Shown piece by piece: positions 1 to 7,866 of a DNA stretch of 10,189 nt. Origin of the DNA: Flammeovirgaceae bacterium UBA5867 (lineage in GTDB: Bacteria > Bacteroidota > Bacteroidia > Cytophagales > Cyclobacteriaceae); the NCBI GenBank assembly GCA_002432545.1, contig DJFR01000139.1, positions 664 to 10,852 on the forward strand. Direction: 5' to 3'. The translations under genes were made by a program, and so were the position numbers. Below the pieces are notes generated by a model that made no database searches, had not been told where the DNA came from, and saw nothing but the letters and a program-made list of their open reading frames with translations. The number at the start of each line of letters is the position of its first letter. Position 1 is the first letter of the stretch.

Positions 1-28
1 TTCTTACTTCTTACTTCTAATTCCTATT
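1..28. repeat. Degenerate heptamer repeat in a polypyrimidine tract
   Basis: Two exact tandem copies of TTCTTAC (1-7 and 8-14) are followed by decayed versions (TTCTAA, TTCCTAT). They form the start of a pyrimidine-rich tract that continues to about position 63 with only six purines. On the transcribed strand it is a polypurine run that follows and enters the 3' end of the treS-mak gene. It begins at the window edge, so its full length is unknown. No terminator hairpin is visible between the stop codon and the edge. Confidence 0.55.
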
Positions 29-3000
29 TCCTCTTCCCCTCCTTCCGCTCTTCCTTCTCCTCCTGGAATCGCTTCATGTGATAATAAATTCCCCGCAGCG
101 GAATCACGGTCCAATCCGGACGACCATTCAGTTCATAGCCGAGTTCGTAAATTGCTTTTTCGAGCAAAAATGTCCTCAACAGTATATCGTGTTCTTCTGA
201 TAATACCGTGCCCATTCCCATACGATCCATATAGGCTCCTAAATAATAGCGCCCGATATAATGTTGCCACTGTTCTGCCCACGATTCGAGGAATTCGAGA
301 TCGCGATCACGATAGTTTTCATTGAGCAGAATTTTTCCGAAGGCTGCATAGTGAATGGAACGCATCATGCCGGCAACGTCTTTCAACGGACTGCGTTTCA
401 ACCTTCTTTCGCTGAAGGCCAGTCCGGGTTCACCTTCAAAATCGATGATCACAAAATCTTTACCCGTAAACAACACTTGTCCTAAATGGTAATCACCATG
501 CACGCGCGTTTTTACGGCACTGATCTTTACCTGGTATATTTCGCTGAAGCACTCGAGTATATCATCTTCGAGTGCAAGTATTTTTTTAGCAAGCTCCTGT
601 ACCTGCGGGTCGAGCTTCGGTAATGTTGTCTCCAACAGGCTGAAGCGATCGCGCACCATTTTACGCAGCGATGAGTACATCGAGCGTTGATAGTTCGCGG
701 TAAACTTCTCGGTAGTAAAGGCAGGGTTCGATGCATCGGACGCCAGTGCTATATGCATCTCGGCTGTGCGTTGTCCTAAACGCACAATGCGTTCGTAAAA
801 GCCACGACCGATAAGTTCCTGTATGATCTCCGGAGAGTCTTCAAATTTTATAGACGATCGGTTGATGAGCTTCGGCAATTTTACAGTCTTGCCTTTCGCC
901 ATCACACGTTCATAAAAACGTCCCACTGAATCGACTGACATCGCCCATGCTTCACCCTGATTCTCTACTTTCTCCTGCAACAGGCCGAACACAATGGTGT
1001 TGCCTTCGTTATCGTGATACTCGATACTGCCGGCATATTTAGGACAATTCTGAAATGTAGTATGCTCAGACAGGAAGCGAATGATTTCGAGGTCCGGATT
1101 TATTTCCTTCTCGAGCTTGCGATAGAATTTAAAGAAGTACTCTTCGTTGTAGATGATCGCTGTATTGCTTTGATCGGTCTTCAATATTTTCGAGTCTACT
1201 TTTTTATTTTTACCCAGCTTGGCAAATACACTCGAGTTGAATTCAAGCTCACCTCCACTATCATCTTTCAGGCGAACTTCTTTCTCCATACTCATGAACA
1301 GGAAGTCGCGGAAAACTTTATCGTAACTGCTGTCCATGATAAAGCCCGAGCGGCCCTGTATTTCGGCACGGCATACTACACTCTGCACGGTATATTCTAC
1401 GCGCTCGAGTATATTATCGGAGGGTACAAAGGTGAGCGGCAGGAAATATAGCTCCGGCAAACGCTGCACATAATGTACTTCGATGATGGTAAGGTAATGT
1501 GTATCGCCTTCTACTTTTACCGGTATAGTTTTATGAATGGCGATCTTGTTGATCACTTTTGCCTTGCCCCCGAACCAGCGACACTTGCGCATGAACGGTG
1601 GAAGAATTTTACGTTCCAGGTTACGTACTTCGTTGTAGTTATCGAGTAGACGTTCCCATGATATATCGGTGCGGATCAGTGGCAGTTCACCACTCGCATC
1701 AGCTTTCTCTTTTTTCTCCGGTGTATCGGCCTGGAACCAGAAGTATCCATACGGACCGATGGTGATCGGGTAATCGCCATCACCAACATTCATGAAGCGA
1801 TTCTGACTGAACGCTTCTGTCATGTCACAATCCCTGAACTCCGACAGATTTAATATAGCGGCTTGCGAAAACTGTGAAAGGTTTGCCACAACGATTACGC
1901 GTTGTTTCTCATCGGTGCGTGCAAAGGCCAATACTTTCGCGTTGTTACTCTCAATGAATTTCATGGTGCCTCTCCCGAAAATATTGAGGCGTTTGCGCAT
2001 AGCCATGACGTGTTTCAGCCACCATAAGAGCGATGAAGGGTTCTCTTCTTCAGTGGCAACGTTCACCGATTCGTAGCGGTATACCGGGTCGGTAATGATG
2101 GGCAGGAATAAACGCTGCGGGTTGGCGGTGGAGAAACCTGCGTTGAGGTTCATGTTCCACTGCATGGGCGTGCGTACACCGAAGCGATCGCCCAGGTATA
2201 TATTATCGCCCATGCCAATCTCATCGCCATAGTATATAACGGGTGTACCCGGCAACGAAAATAATATAGTATATAACAACTCGATCTTTCTGCGATCGTT
2301 GTTCAGCATGGGTGCCAGACGCCTGCGGATACCGGTATTTACTTTTGAATTCGGATCGCTTGCATAGGCTTTCAACAGGTAATCTTTTTCTTCTTCCGTA
2401 ACCATTTCCAAACCGAGTTCGTCATGGTTACGAAGGAACACAACCCACTGGCAGTTGGACGGTGTTACAGGTGTCTGCTCAATGATATCAACAATCGGGT
2501 AACTATCTTCCGTACGCAGCGCGAGGAACATGCGCGGCATGAGCGGAAAGTTAAAATTCATGTGGCACTCTTCACCGCCACCAAAGTATGTCGCTGCATC
2601 TTCGGGCCAGAGGTTTGCTTCGGCAATGAGTACTTTATCTTTATAGTTCTTATCGATGTGCGCCCGAAGCTTCTTGAGAAACACGTGTGTCTGCGGAAGA
2701 TTTTCACAACTGGTGCCTTCTTCTTCGAAGAGAAATGCAACGGAGCCGAGACGAAATCCATCGACACCTAATTTCATCCAGAAGTCAACCACCTTGATCA
2801 TCTCCATTTGTACTTCGGCATTCTCGAAGTTCAACTCAGGTTGATGACGATAGAAACGATGCCAGTAATACGCACGCGCTTCAGTGTCCCATGTCCAGTT
2901 GGATGCTTCTGCATCGGAGAACATCACGCGTGCTTCTTTATAGCGGTCGGCAGTATCGCTCCATACATACAGATCGCGATAGCGTGATCCTGCCTTTGCT

Positions 3001-3368
3001 TTACGTGAGCGCTTGAACCACGGATGCTGATCGGATGTATGGTTGAGAATAAGTTCGATGATAACGCGTATACCCCTGCGATGTGCTTCTTTCAGAAACT
3101 GCTTGAAGTCTGCGAGTGTACCATAGTCCGGATGTACATCGGTATGATCGGTAACATCAAAGCCATCATCTTTTAAGGGTGATGGATAGAATGGCAATAA
3201 CCACAGCGTATTGACACCGAGATCTTCGAGGTAATCCAGCTTCTGGATCAACCCGGGAAAATCTCCTATACCATCGCCATTACTATCGTAAAATGCGCGA
3301 ACCGATATTTCATAAAAAACTGCATCCTTAAACCATAACGGTTCTCCGGATTTAATGGGTGTACTCAT
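24..3368 (-). CDS. treS-mak: Trehalose synthase-maltokinase fusion with a substituted TreS nucleophile
   Basis: This 1114-residue cytoplasmic protein is a fusion of trehalose synthase (GH13, about residues 10-550) and maltokinase (about 570-1100). In the family, TreS interconverts trehalose and maltose, and maltokinase makes maltose-1-phosphate from maltose and ATP for GlgE. TreS hallmarks are clear: NHTSDQHPWF (109-118), CENLPQTH (221-228), acid/base Glu250 in LIAEAN, FLRNHDE with Asp316, and YYGDEIGMGD (379-388). However, the nucleophile motif normally reading FRLDAVPYL reads FRLGSVAFL, with Gly208 (codon GGC, 2745-2747) in place of Asp. The kinase half looks intact: WFGGKAK (598-604), a likely ATP-site Lys747, catalytic VHGDYHLGQ (956-964) and the metal-binding DFEGEP (976-981). 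The start ATG follows the glgE stop by 3 nt (TAACGCATG), which suggests translational coupling. The C-terminus is a highly charged tail encoded by a polypurine tract. The fusion assignment is firm; TreS activity is doubtful. Confidence 0.93.
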   Translation of the reverse strand: MSTPIKSGEPLWFKDAVFYEISVRAFYDSNGDGIGDFPGLIQKLDYLEDLGVNTLWLLPFYPSPLKDDGFDVTDHTDVHPDYGTLADFKQFLKEAHRRGIRVIIELILNHTSDQHPWFKRSRKAKAGSRYRDLYVWSDTADRYKEARVMFSDAEASNWTWDTEARAYYWHRFYRHQPELNFENAEVQMEMIKVVDFWMKLGVDGFRLGSVAFLFEEEGTSCENLPQTHVFLKKLRAHIDKNYKDKVLIAEANLWPEDAATYFGGGEECHMNFNFPLMPRMFLALRTEDSYPIVDIIEQTPVTPSNCQWVVFLRNHDELGLEMVTEEEKDYLLKAYASDPNSKVNTGIRRRLAPMLNNDRRKIELLYTILFSLPGTPVIYYGDEIGMGDNIYLGDRFGVRTPMQWNMNLNAGFSTANPQRLFLPIITDPVYRYESVNVATEEENPSSLLWWLKHVMAMRKRLNIFGRGTMKFIESNNAKVLAFARTDEKQRVIVVANLSQFSQAAILNLSEFRDCDMTEAFSQNRFMNVGDGDYPITIGPYGYFWFQADTPEKKEKADASGELPLIRTDISWERLLDNYNEVRNLERKILPPFMRKCRWFGGKAKVINKIAIHKTIPVKVEGDTHYLTIIEVHYVQRLPELYFLPLTFVPSDNILERVEYTVQSVVCRAEIQGRSGFIMDSSYDKVFRDFLFMSMEKEVRLKDDSGGELEFNSSVFAKLGKNKKVDSKILKTDQSNTAIIYNEEYFFKFYRKLEKEINPDLEIIRFLSEHTTFQNCPKYAGSIEYHDNEGNTIVFGLLQEKVENQGEAWAMSVDSVGRFYERVMAKGKTVKLPKLINRSSIKFEDSPEIIQELIGRGFYERIVRLGQRTAEMHIALASDASNPAFTTEKFTANYQRSMYSSLRKMVRDRFSLLETTLPKLDPQVQELAKKILALEDDILECFSEIYQVKISAVKTRVHGDYHLGQVLFTGKDFVIIDFEGEPGLAFSERRLKRSPLKDVAGMMRSIHYAAFGKILLNENYRDRDLEFLESWAEQWQHYIGRYYLGAYMDRMGMGTVLSEEHDILLRTFLLEKAIYELGYELNGRPDWTVIPLRGIYYHMKRFQEEKEERKEGKRK

Positions 3369-3371
3369 GCG

Positions 3372-5318
3372 TTACATATAGGATTCGTGTACTTCCAGTC
3401 TGAACAAATGGAATGGCATTTTATAGGGATCGATCTCCACATAGTTCCACTCCTGTGTCCAGGTATAGTGATCATCCGTCATCAGGTCATGTAGTTTTAC
3501 ATTGACGCGATCACCGATGTTCAGAATGTGCTTGGGTAATTGTACATAGCCCGATTGACGGGTATGCTGATCGAGGTTGACAACAACGAGTATAATACTG
3601 GAAAGATCATCGGTAACTTTGAGATATGCGAGCAGGTTGGCATTCTCGATTAAACAAAAATGAATGTTCCAGGTAGACTGCAATGCAGCATGTTCTTTAC
3701 GCGCGCGGTTCACAATCGTGATGATGTCGGTCATGCGATTGGTGCGCTTCCAGTCGTGCTGCTTCACTTCGTATTTTTCTGAATTAAAGTATTCTTCTTT
3801 TCCGTGCATCGGCATGTTGTCGTAGAACTCGTATACCGGGCCGTACATACCATAGTTGGAAGACAATGTAGCGGCTAATGCAAAGCGGATGATAAATATA
3901 TTCTCAGCCTGGTGTTGTAAATGCCACGGAAGTATATCTGGTGTGTTGGGCCAGAAATTAGGACGGAAGTAATTTCGCGAAGGACCGTATACCAGTTCAT
4001 TCATATACTCTGTCAACTCGGCTTTGGTTACCCGCCATGTGAAGTATGTATACCCTTGTGTGAACCCGATCTTGGCGAGGGATGCCATGATGCGCGGACG
4101 CGTAAAGGCTTCTGACAGAAAAATTATATCGGGATATAGTTTATTTACTTCTGCTATGGCCCATTGCCAGAATGGTATAGGCTTGGTATGCGGATTATCG
4201 ACACGGAATATCTGTACACCCTGATCGATCCAGAAGGTAATCACTGATTTCAACTCCTGCCATAGCGCCATCCAGTCTTCTGTCTCAAAATTGAATGGAT
4301 ATATATCCTGGTATTTCTTCGGAGGATTCTCCGCGTACTGTATAGTTCCATCCGGACGCTGTTTGAACCACTGCGGGTTTTCTTTTACATACGGATGATC
4401 GGGCGCACATTGAAATGCGAGATCAAGCGCTATATCGATGTGATACTTCTTTGCTTCCTGGATGAGTCGCTTGTAATCTTCCAGTGTACCGAGCTCGGCA
4501 TGTACAGCTTTGTGGCCGCCTTCATCACTGCCGATGGCCCACGGTGATCCCGGTTCGCCCGGCTCTGATTTTACATTGTTATTTTTACCCTTACGGTTAA
4601 TCTTTCCAATGGGATGTATAGGCGGAAGATATAGTACATCAAATCCCATCGATGCAACACGCGGCAGCAATTTTATCACATCCTGAAATGTACCGTGCTT
4701 ACCTTCCAGCGATGCTGACCGTGGAAACAATTCGTACCATGATGAGAAGTTTGCTTTTTTATGCTCGACTACAACGGGCAATACTTTATCATACTGTGTC
4801 TCAAACTCAATGAGTGGATAATGGTGAACGATCTCTTTGAATTCTTCGCTCAGTACATATTCTACTGCAGCATTATAGGGCTCTTCCAGTTTTTTTGCGG
4901 CATGCAACAGGTCTTTGTTTTTATTGCCGGCCAGTTTTTTGAGTATAATTATACCTTCGAGCAGTTCAACGTGTACATCTACATTTGCGGCAGCTTTCTT
5001 TTTGAAGCCATCGTACCAGGTTTCGAAATGATCTACCCACGCTACCACCGTAAAGAGATACAGACCTCGTTGCTGCACATGGAATGAACCTTTCCAGCTA
5101 TCGTTCATTACATGTATTAACTCAACTATACTCCACTCGGCATCGCCATCGCGCTTGTACCACACGTGAGCACGTATATGATCGTGACCATCGCCAAATA
5201 TATCGGCCGTTACATCTACCCGTTCGCCAATCGTGCGCTTGGCAGGATACAACCCTCCGTCTACCTGCGGTTGCACGTTTTCAATCATTACTCTGGACTG
5301 TCCTCTGTGTTCTTGCAT
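3372..5318 (-). CDS. glgE: Alpha-1,4-glucan:maltose-1-phosphate maltosyltransferase GlgE
   Basis: GlgE (GH13_3) transfers maltosyl units from alpha-maltose-1-phosphate to the non-reducing end of alpha-1,4-glucans in the cytoplasm, releasing phosphate. The 648 residues show the usual order. An N-terminal beta-sandwich (about 8-115) opens with VIENVQPQVDGG-type sequence. A helical insert (about 120-190) and the TIM barrel follow, then a C-terminal beta domain (about 545-648). Diagnostic motifs are DVLYLPPIHPIG (227-238), SPWAIGS (258-264), nucleophile Asp374 in FRVDNPHTKP, acid/base Glu403 in FLSEAFTRP, Asp461 in FWPNTPDI, and AATLSSNYGMYGPVYE (482-497). The catalytic set is intact. Length is slightly below the roughly 675-700 of actinobacterial homologues. 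The chosen start gives the expected short lead before VMIENV; the internal Met11 would remove conserved sequence. The next gene, which encodes the maltokinase that would supply its substrate, starts 3 nt downstream, so the two are almost certainly co-transcribed. Confidence 0.95.
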   Translation of the reverse strand: MQEHRGQSRVMIENVQPQVDGGLYPAKRTIGERVDVTADIFGDGHDHIRAHVWYKRDGDAEWSIVELIHVMNDSWKGSFHVQQRGLYLFTVVAWVDHFETWYDGFKKKAAANVDVHVELLEGIIILKKLAGNKNKDLLHAAKKLEEPYNAAVEYVLSEEFKEIVHHYPLIEFETQYDKVLPVVVEHKKANFSSWYELFPRSASLEGKHGTFQDVIKLLPRVASMGFDVLYLPPIHPIGKINRKGKNNNVKSEPGEPGSPWAIGSDEGGHKAVHAELGTLEDYKRLIQEAKKYHIDIALDLAFQCAPDHPYVKENPQWFKQRPDGTIQYAENPPKKYQDIYPFNFETEDWMALWQELKSVITFWIDQGVQIFRVDNPHTKPIPFWQWAIAEVNKLYPDIIFLSEAFTRPRIMASLAKIGFTQGYTYFTWRVTKAELTEYMNELVYGPSRNYFRPNFWPNTPDILPWHLQHQAENIFIIRFALAATLSSNYGMYGPVYEFYDNMPMHGKEEYFNSEKYEVKQHDWKRTNRMTDIITIVNRARKEHAALQSTWNIHFCLIENANLLAYLKVTDDLSSIILVVVNLDQHTRQSGYVQLPKHILNIGDRVNVKLHDLMTDDHYTWTQEWNYVEIDPYKMPFHLFRLEVHESYM

Positions 5319-5407
5319 GCGGCTAATTTTAATGAACGTTTACTATCTATCGGGTAGTGTCTATGGTCGCGTTTATATCACTATATCGTATACTCCCGCC
5401 ACTATCG

Positions 5408-7207
5408 CTACTTTATCTTAAAGATAAAAGAACTATAGGGTTTGAGTGTTAACTGAAATGTAAGGTTCTGGTCGAATCCAACCTCCGCCTCTCTCCATAA
5501 CAGATCACGTGCAATATAGTTTGCTTCCGGATCGAGTCCTGCACGGGTAAATATATCTTTCGGCACCTGCACTTTTACCGGCAGCGGTGCGGCATTAAAG
5601 CTGGTGAGGATCAGCAATCGCTCTTCACCGGCAAAACGCATAAAGGCGTGTACCTTATCGGTAAAATTACCTGCCGCTATATTTGATGCGGTAAGGTCGG
5701 CATACTCGCCATCTACCAGTGCGGCATTTTTAGAAGAGAGCGTCAACAGGTCGCTATAGAATGAACGAAGTTGTTTTTGTTCCAATGACAATGAGTCTCC
5801 ATTGAACTTGCCACCGTTCATCCACTTCTGGTGTTGGGGGACGCCCCAGTAATCGAAGATCGTGGTGCGGCCATCTTCACTCGAAAATCCTTCAGCACCC
5901 GCTCCCGCCTCTCCTACCTCCTGGCCGAAGTATATCATTACGGGGCCGTTGTCCAGTGTAGCGCTGATCACCATCGCGGGTATAGCTTTCCACGGGTCGC
6001 CTGCGAAGAAGGGTGAAGCAATGCGTTGTTCATCGTGGTTCTCCAGGAAGTGAAGCATGTTCGGATGTATATTTTCCTGGGTTTGATATATAGCGTGAAT
6101 ATCGCGTGTGCTGCTCTCGCCCCGTACCAGCGAACGCAGTGTATCGTATAGCTGCACTTTATCGTACAGGAAATCGAACTGCCCGTTGCTGATGTAGTTG
6201 TTATACTGTGCCGGGTTATAGATCTCGGCAATGAACACTATATCTTTGTTGATTTCCTTTACCTGTGGTATAGCCCAGTTCCAGAATTCTACCGGCACCA
6301 TCTCGGCCATATCACAACGGAAGCCATCTACTTTCTTATTCGCCCAGTATACCAGTATATCTTTCATCTTTACCCATGTATCTGGCACAGGATCGAAAAA
6401 TGTTCGTCTGCCATTCTGAATGTCTACACCGTAATTCAGTTTTACTGTCTCAAACCATTCGTTTACCCCGGGGCTTGCCGTGAACTGATCATTGCCGGTA
6501 ACTTTAGCCGGTGTCTCTTCAAATTTACCATCGAGTGTGGGAAATGCATTTGACCCCAGTGGTTTATACCCGGCCGGCACATGGAATGATTGTCCGGGTA
6601 AATAATAAAAATTATTGTTTGCACTGAACGCTACATTTCGATCATCGGTCTCCCCTAAATCTTTAACACCGGCAGGTTTCTTATCCGATTTATAGGAGCG
6701 CGCCACATGGTTAGGCACAAAGTCGATAATTACTTTTAAACCTTCGGCATGTGTGCGATCAACCAGGTGTTCAAACTCCGTCATGCGATTGGGTACATCG
6801 GTCGCCAGGTCGGGGTTCACATCGTAGTAATCTTTGATGGCATACGGTGATCCGGCACGGCCCTTCACTACATCGGCATCGTCTAACGCTATACCAAACT
6901 TCGTATAGTCTGTCAGCACAGCGTGCTCAATAACACCGGTATACCACACGTGAGTGATACCCATACCTTTAAGCGACCGCAGCGCAGCCGGGTTTATATC
7001 GTTGAACTTGCCCACACCATTTTCTTCGATGGTACCATAGGGCTTGTTCGTTGTATTCTTATTTCCAAAAAGGCGTGTCATTAACTGGTATATGACAACC
7101 TTCCCTGAAGATTTTTCCATAGGCATTACTGGTGGAATTTTCTCTTTAGATCTCGAACAGCATGCCAGCAAGCAGACTGCAAAAAGGAACACAAAAATTC
7201 TTCTCAT
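5408..7207 (-). CDS. GH13 alpha-amylase family lipoprotein
   Basis: This 599-residue glycosidase is predicted to cut alpha-1,4-glucans (starch, glycogen or maltodextrin) outside the cytoplasm. It begins with a lipoprotein signal peptide: MRR, a hydrophobic stretch (4-15), and the lipobox LLAC with Cys16 as the likely lipidated residue (a second Cys follows). GH13 regions are complete: DFVPNH (162-167), nucleophile Asp299 in DGFRCDMAEM, acid/base Glu328 in FIAEIYNP, and Asp392 in FLENHDEQR. A C-terminal beta domain runs from about 515 to the end. It lies 89 nt upstream of glgE on the same strand with no visible terminator between them, so it may lead an operon with glgE and treS-mak. The maltose it could release would be a substrate for maltokinase, if imported; that link is inference. 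Exact substrate is not readable, and related cyclomaltodextrinase or neopullulanase activities cannot be excluded. Confidence 0.88.
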   Translation of the reverse strand: MRRIFVFLFAVCLLACCSRSKEKIPPVMPMEKSSGKVVIYQLMTRLFGNKNTTNKPYGTIEENGVGKFNDINPAALRSLKGMGITHVWYTGVIEHAVLTDYTKFGIALDDADVVKGRAGSPYAIKDYYDVNPDLATDVPNRMTEFEHLVDRTHAEGLKVIIDFVPNHVARSYKSDKKPAGVKDLGETDDRNVAFSANNNFYYLPGQSFHVPAGYKPLGSNAFPTLDGKFEETPAKVTGNDQFTASPGVNEWFETVKLNYGVDIQNGRRTFFDPVPDTWVKMKDILVYWANKKVDGFRCDMAEMVPVEFWNWAIPQVKEINKDIVFIAEIYNPAQYNNYISNGQFDFLYDKVQLYDTLRSLVRGESSTRDIHAIYQTQENIHPNMLHFLENHDEQRIASPFFAGDPWKAIPAMVISATLDNGPVMIYFGQEVGEAGAGAEGFSSEDGRTTIFDYWGVPQHQKWMNGGKFNGDSLSLEQKQLRSFYSDLLTLSSKNAALVDGEYADLTASNIAAGNFTDKVHAFMRFAGEERLLILTSFNAAPLPVKVQVPKDIFTRAGLDPEANYIARDLLWREAEVGFDQNLTFQLTLKPYSSFIFKIK

Positions 7208-7389
7208 AAAGACATGAAGATAATAAATTGAAAAGGATTAGCAGAAGATTTGCGCTATTTGATCATACAGATAAAATTGAGTTTAACAAAGTGATTGTTT
7301 GTTTGATACGATTGATTCGCGATGCATCGGTACAATCTTATTAATGCTATACGATGCGTACGCGTTTGCCCGTATACCGGGAGCGCGAT

Positions 7390-7755
7390 TTACTTTCGCC
7401 TGCCGGAGCGGTACAGGTAAAATGCCAGCACAAGTATACAGATGAGCAGACCGAGGAATTCGCGCGACTCTTCGATGTAGAGGTGTTCCATTTTTGCCAC
7501 ATCATCAAACAGTGCCGACCGGTCTTCCTGCTGCAGCCACTCTACTACACCGGGTATATAGAACAAGCTATAGATACCATAAATGACCATTACTGCGATG
7601 ATAGCCTTGCGTGAGTACACATCAAACATAGCCGTAATACAGAACACAGCCATTACCCCGTAGATTACAATCCAGAGTGCAGGATCCGGATCATTGAGTT
7701 GTAAAAAGGCAAAGCCCAGAAACATAATGGCGAGAATAAAATTGACAACACGCAT
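7390..7755 (-). CDS. TMEM220 family small membrane protein
   Basis: This 121-residue inner-membrane protein of unknown function resembles the transmembrane 220 family, which also has a vertebrate member. Four hydrophobic helices are apparent at about 4-20, 27-45, 51-68 and 99-115. The family signature is present: FLQLNDPDPALWIVIY (17-32) just after the first helix, and an EESREFLGL segment (95-103) leading into the last helix, which parallels the EEGRELSGL segment I recall from the human protein. The conserved acidic NDPD loop suggests a functional site, but no activity is established. A Bacteroidota-type promoter lies about 30 nt upstream of the start, and the gene is set off from its neighbours by a terminator upstream and 182 nt downstream. 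It is therefore probably transcribed on its own, possibly reading through into the amylase gene. Confidence 0.85.
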   Translation of the reverse strand: MRVVNFILAIMFLGFAFLQLNDPDPALWIVIYGVMAVFCITAMFDVYSRKAIIAVMVIYGIYSLFYIPGVVEWLQQEDRSALFDDVAKMEHLYIEESREFLGLLICILVLAFYLYRSGRRK

Positions 7756-7783
7756 AGTGTATCGTTAAGGTGAAACGCGGTGT

Positions 7784-7814
7784 CAAAGTAAAATAGCTAT
7801 CGGTATAAAACAAA
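7784..7814 (-). promoter_or_regulatory. Putative Bacteroidota sigma-A promoter for the TMEM220 gene
   Basis: Read on the minus strand, a TTTG -33 box (7811-7814) is followed by a 19-nt spacer and TTACTTTG (7784-7791). This matches the Bacteroidota -7 consensus TAnnTTTG at all but one defined position. It predicts a transcript starting near 7777 with a leader of about 20 nt before the ATG at 7755. The -33 box falls in the T-tract of the preceding terminator. This is a pattern match only. Confidence 0.45.
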
Positions 7815-7839
7815 AATGTCGGGCAATTACACCCGACAT
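7811..7839 (-). terminator. Intrinsic terminator of the sugar isomerase transcription unit
   Basis: On the minus strand a perfect 8-bp stem, ATGTCGGG paired with CCCGACAT (7832-7839 with 7816-7823), encloses an 8-nt loop. It is followed directly by TTTTG and then TTTTAT. It starts 28 nt after the stop codon of the sugar isomerase gene and so would end the transcript that includes the cytochrome c/PKD gene. The other strand lacks a T-run after the stem, so termination should act in one direction. Confidence 0.85.
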
Positions 7840-7866
7840 CTTTGCTATCTGGAAAAGTAAAGAAAA

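Noticed and set aside
1014..1451. 145-codon open frame on the plus strand opposite treS-mak
   Set aside because: It lies wholly antisense to a well-conserved coding region, and its translation has no recognisable domain. The same applies to the other plus-strand frames in the window.
5319..5407. Repeated TATATC/CTATC words between the amylase gene and glgE
   Set aside because: They form only short direct repeats and weak hairpins without a T-run. No promoter match was found, so the gap is treated as an operon spacer.
7202..7217. Tiny ATG-TCT-TTA-TGA reading frame overlapping the amylase start codon
   Set aside because: Four codons with no supporting signal; most likely chance.
7287..7294. 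Possible -7 element (TCACTTTG on the minus strand) upstream of the amylase gene
   Set aside because: It mismatches the consensus at a key position and has no TTTG or TTG at the right distance upstream, so no promoter is called.
7320..7329. Perfect 10-bp palindrome CGATGCATCG in the 182-nt gap upstream of the amylase gene
   Set aside because: A single short palindrome without a second site or a nearby promoter or regulator gene is not enough to call an operator.
7369..7381. CCCG-TATAC-CGGG inverted repeat just downstream of the TMEM220 gene
   Set aside because: The stem is only 4 bp and the minus-strand sequence after it (CAAACGCG) is not T-rich, so it is not a credible intrinsic terminator.
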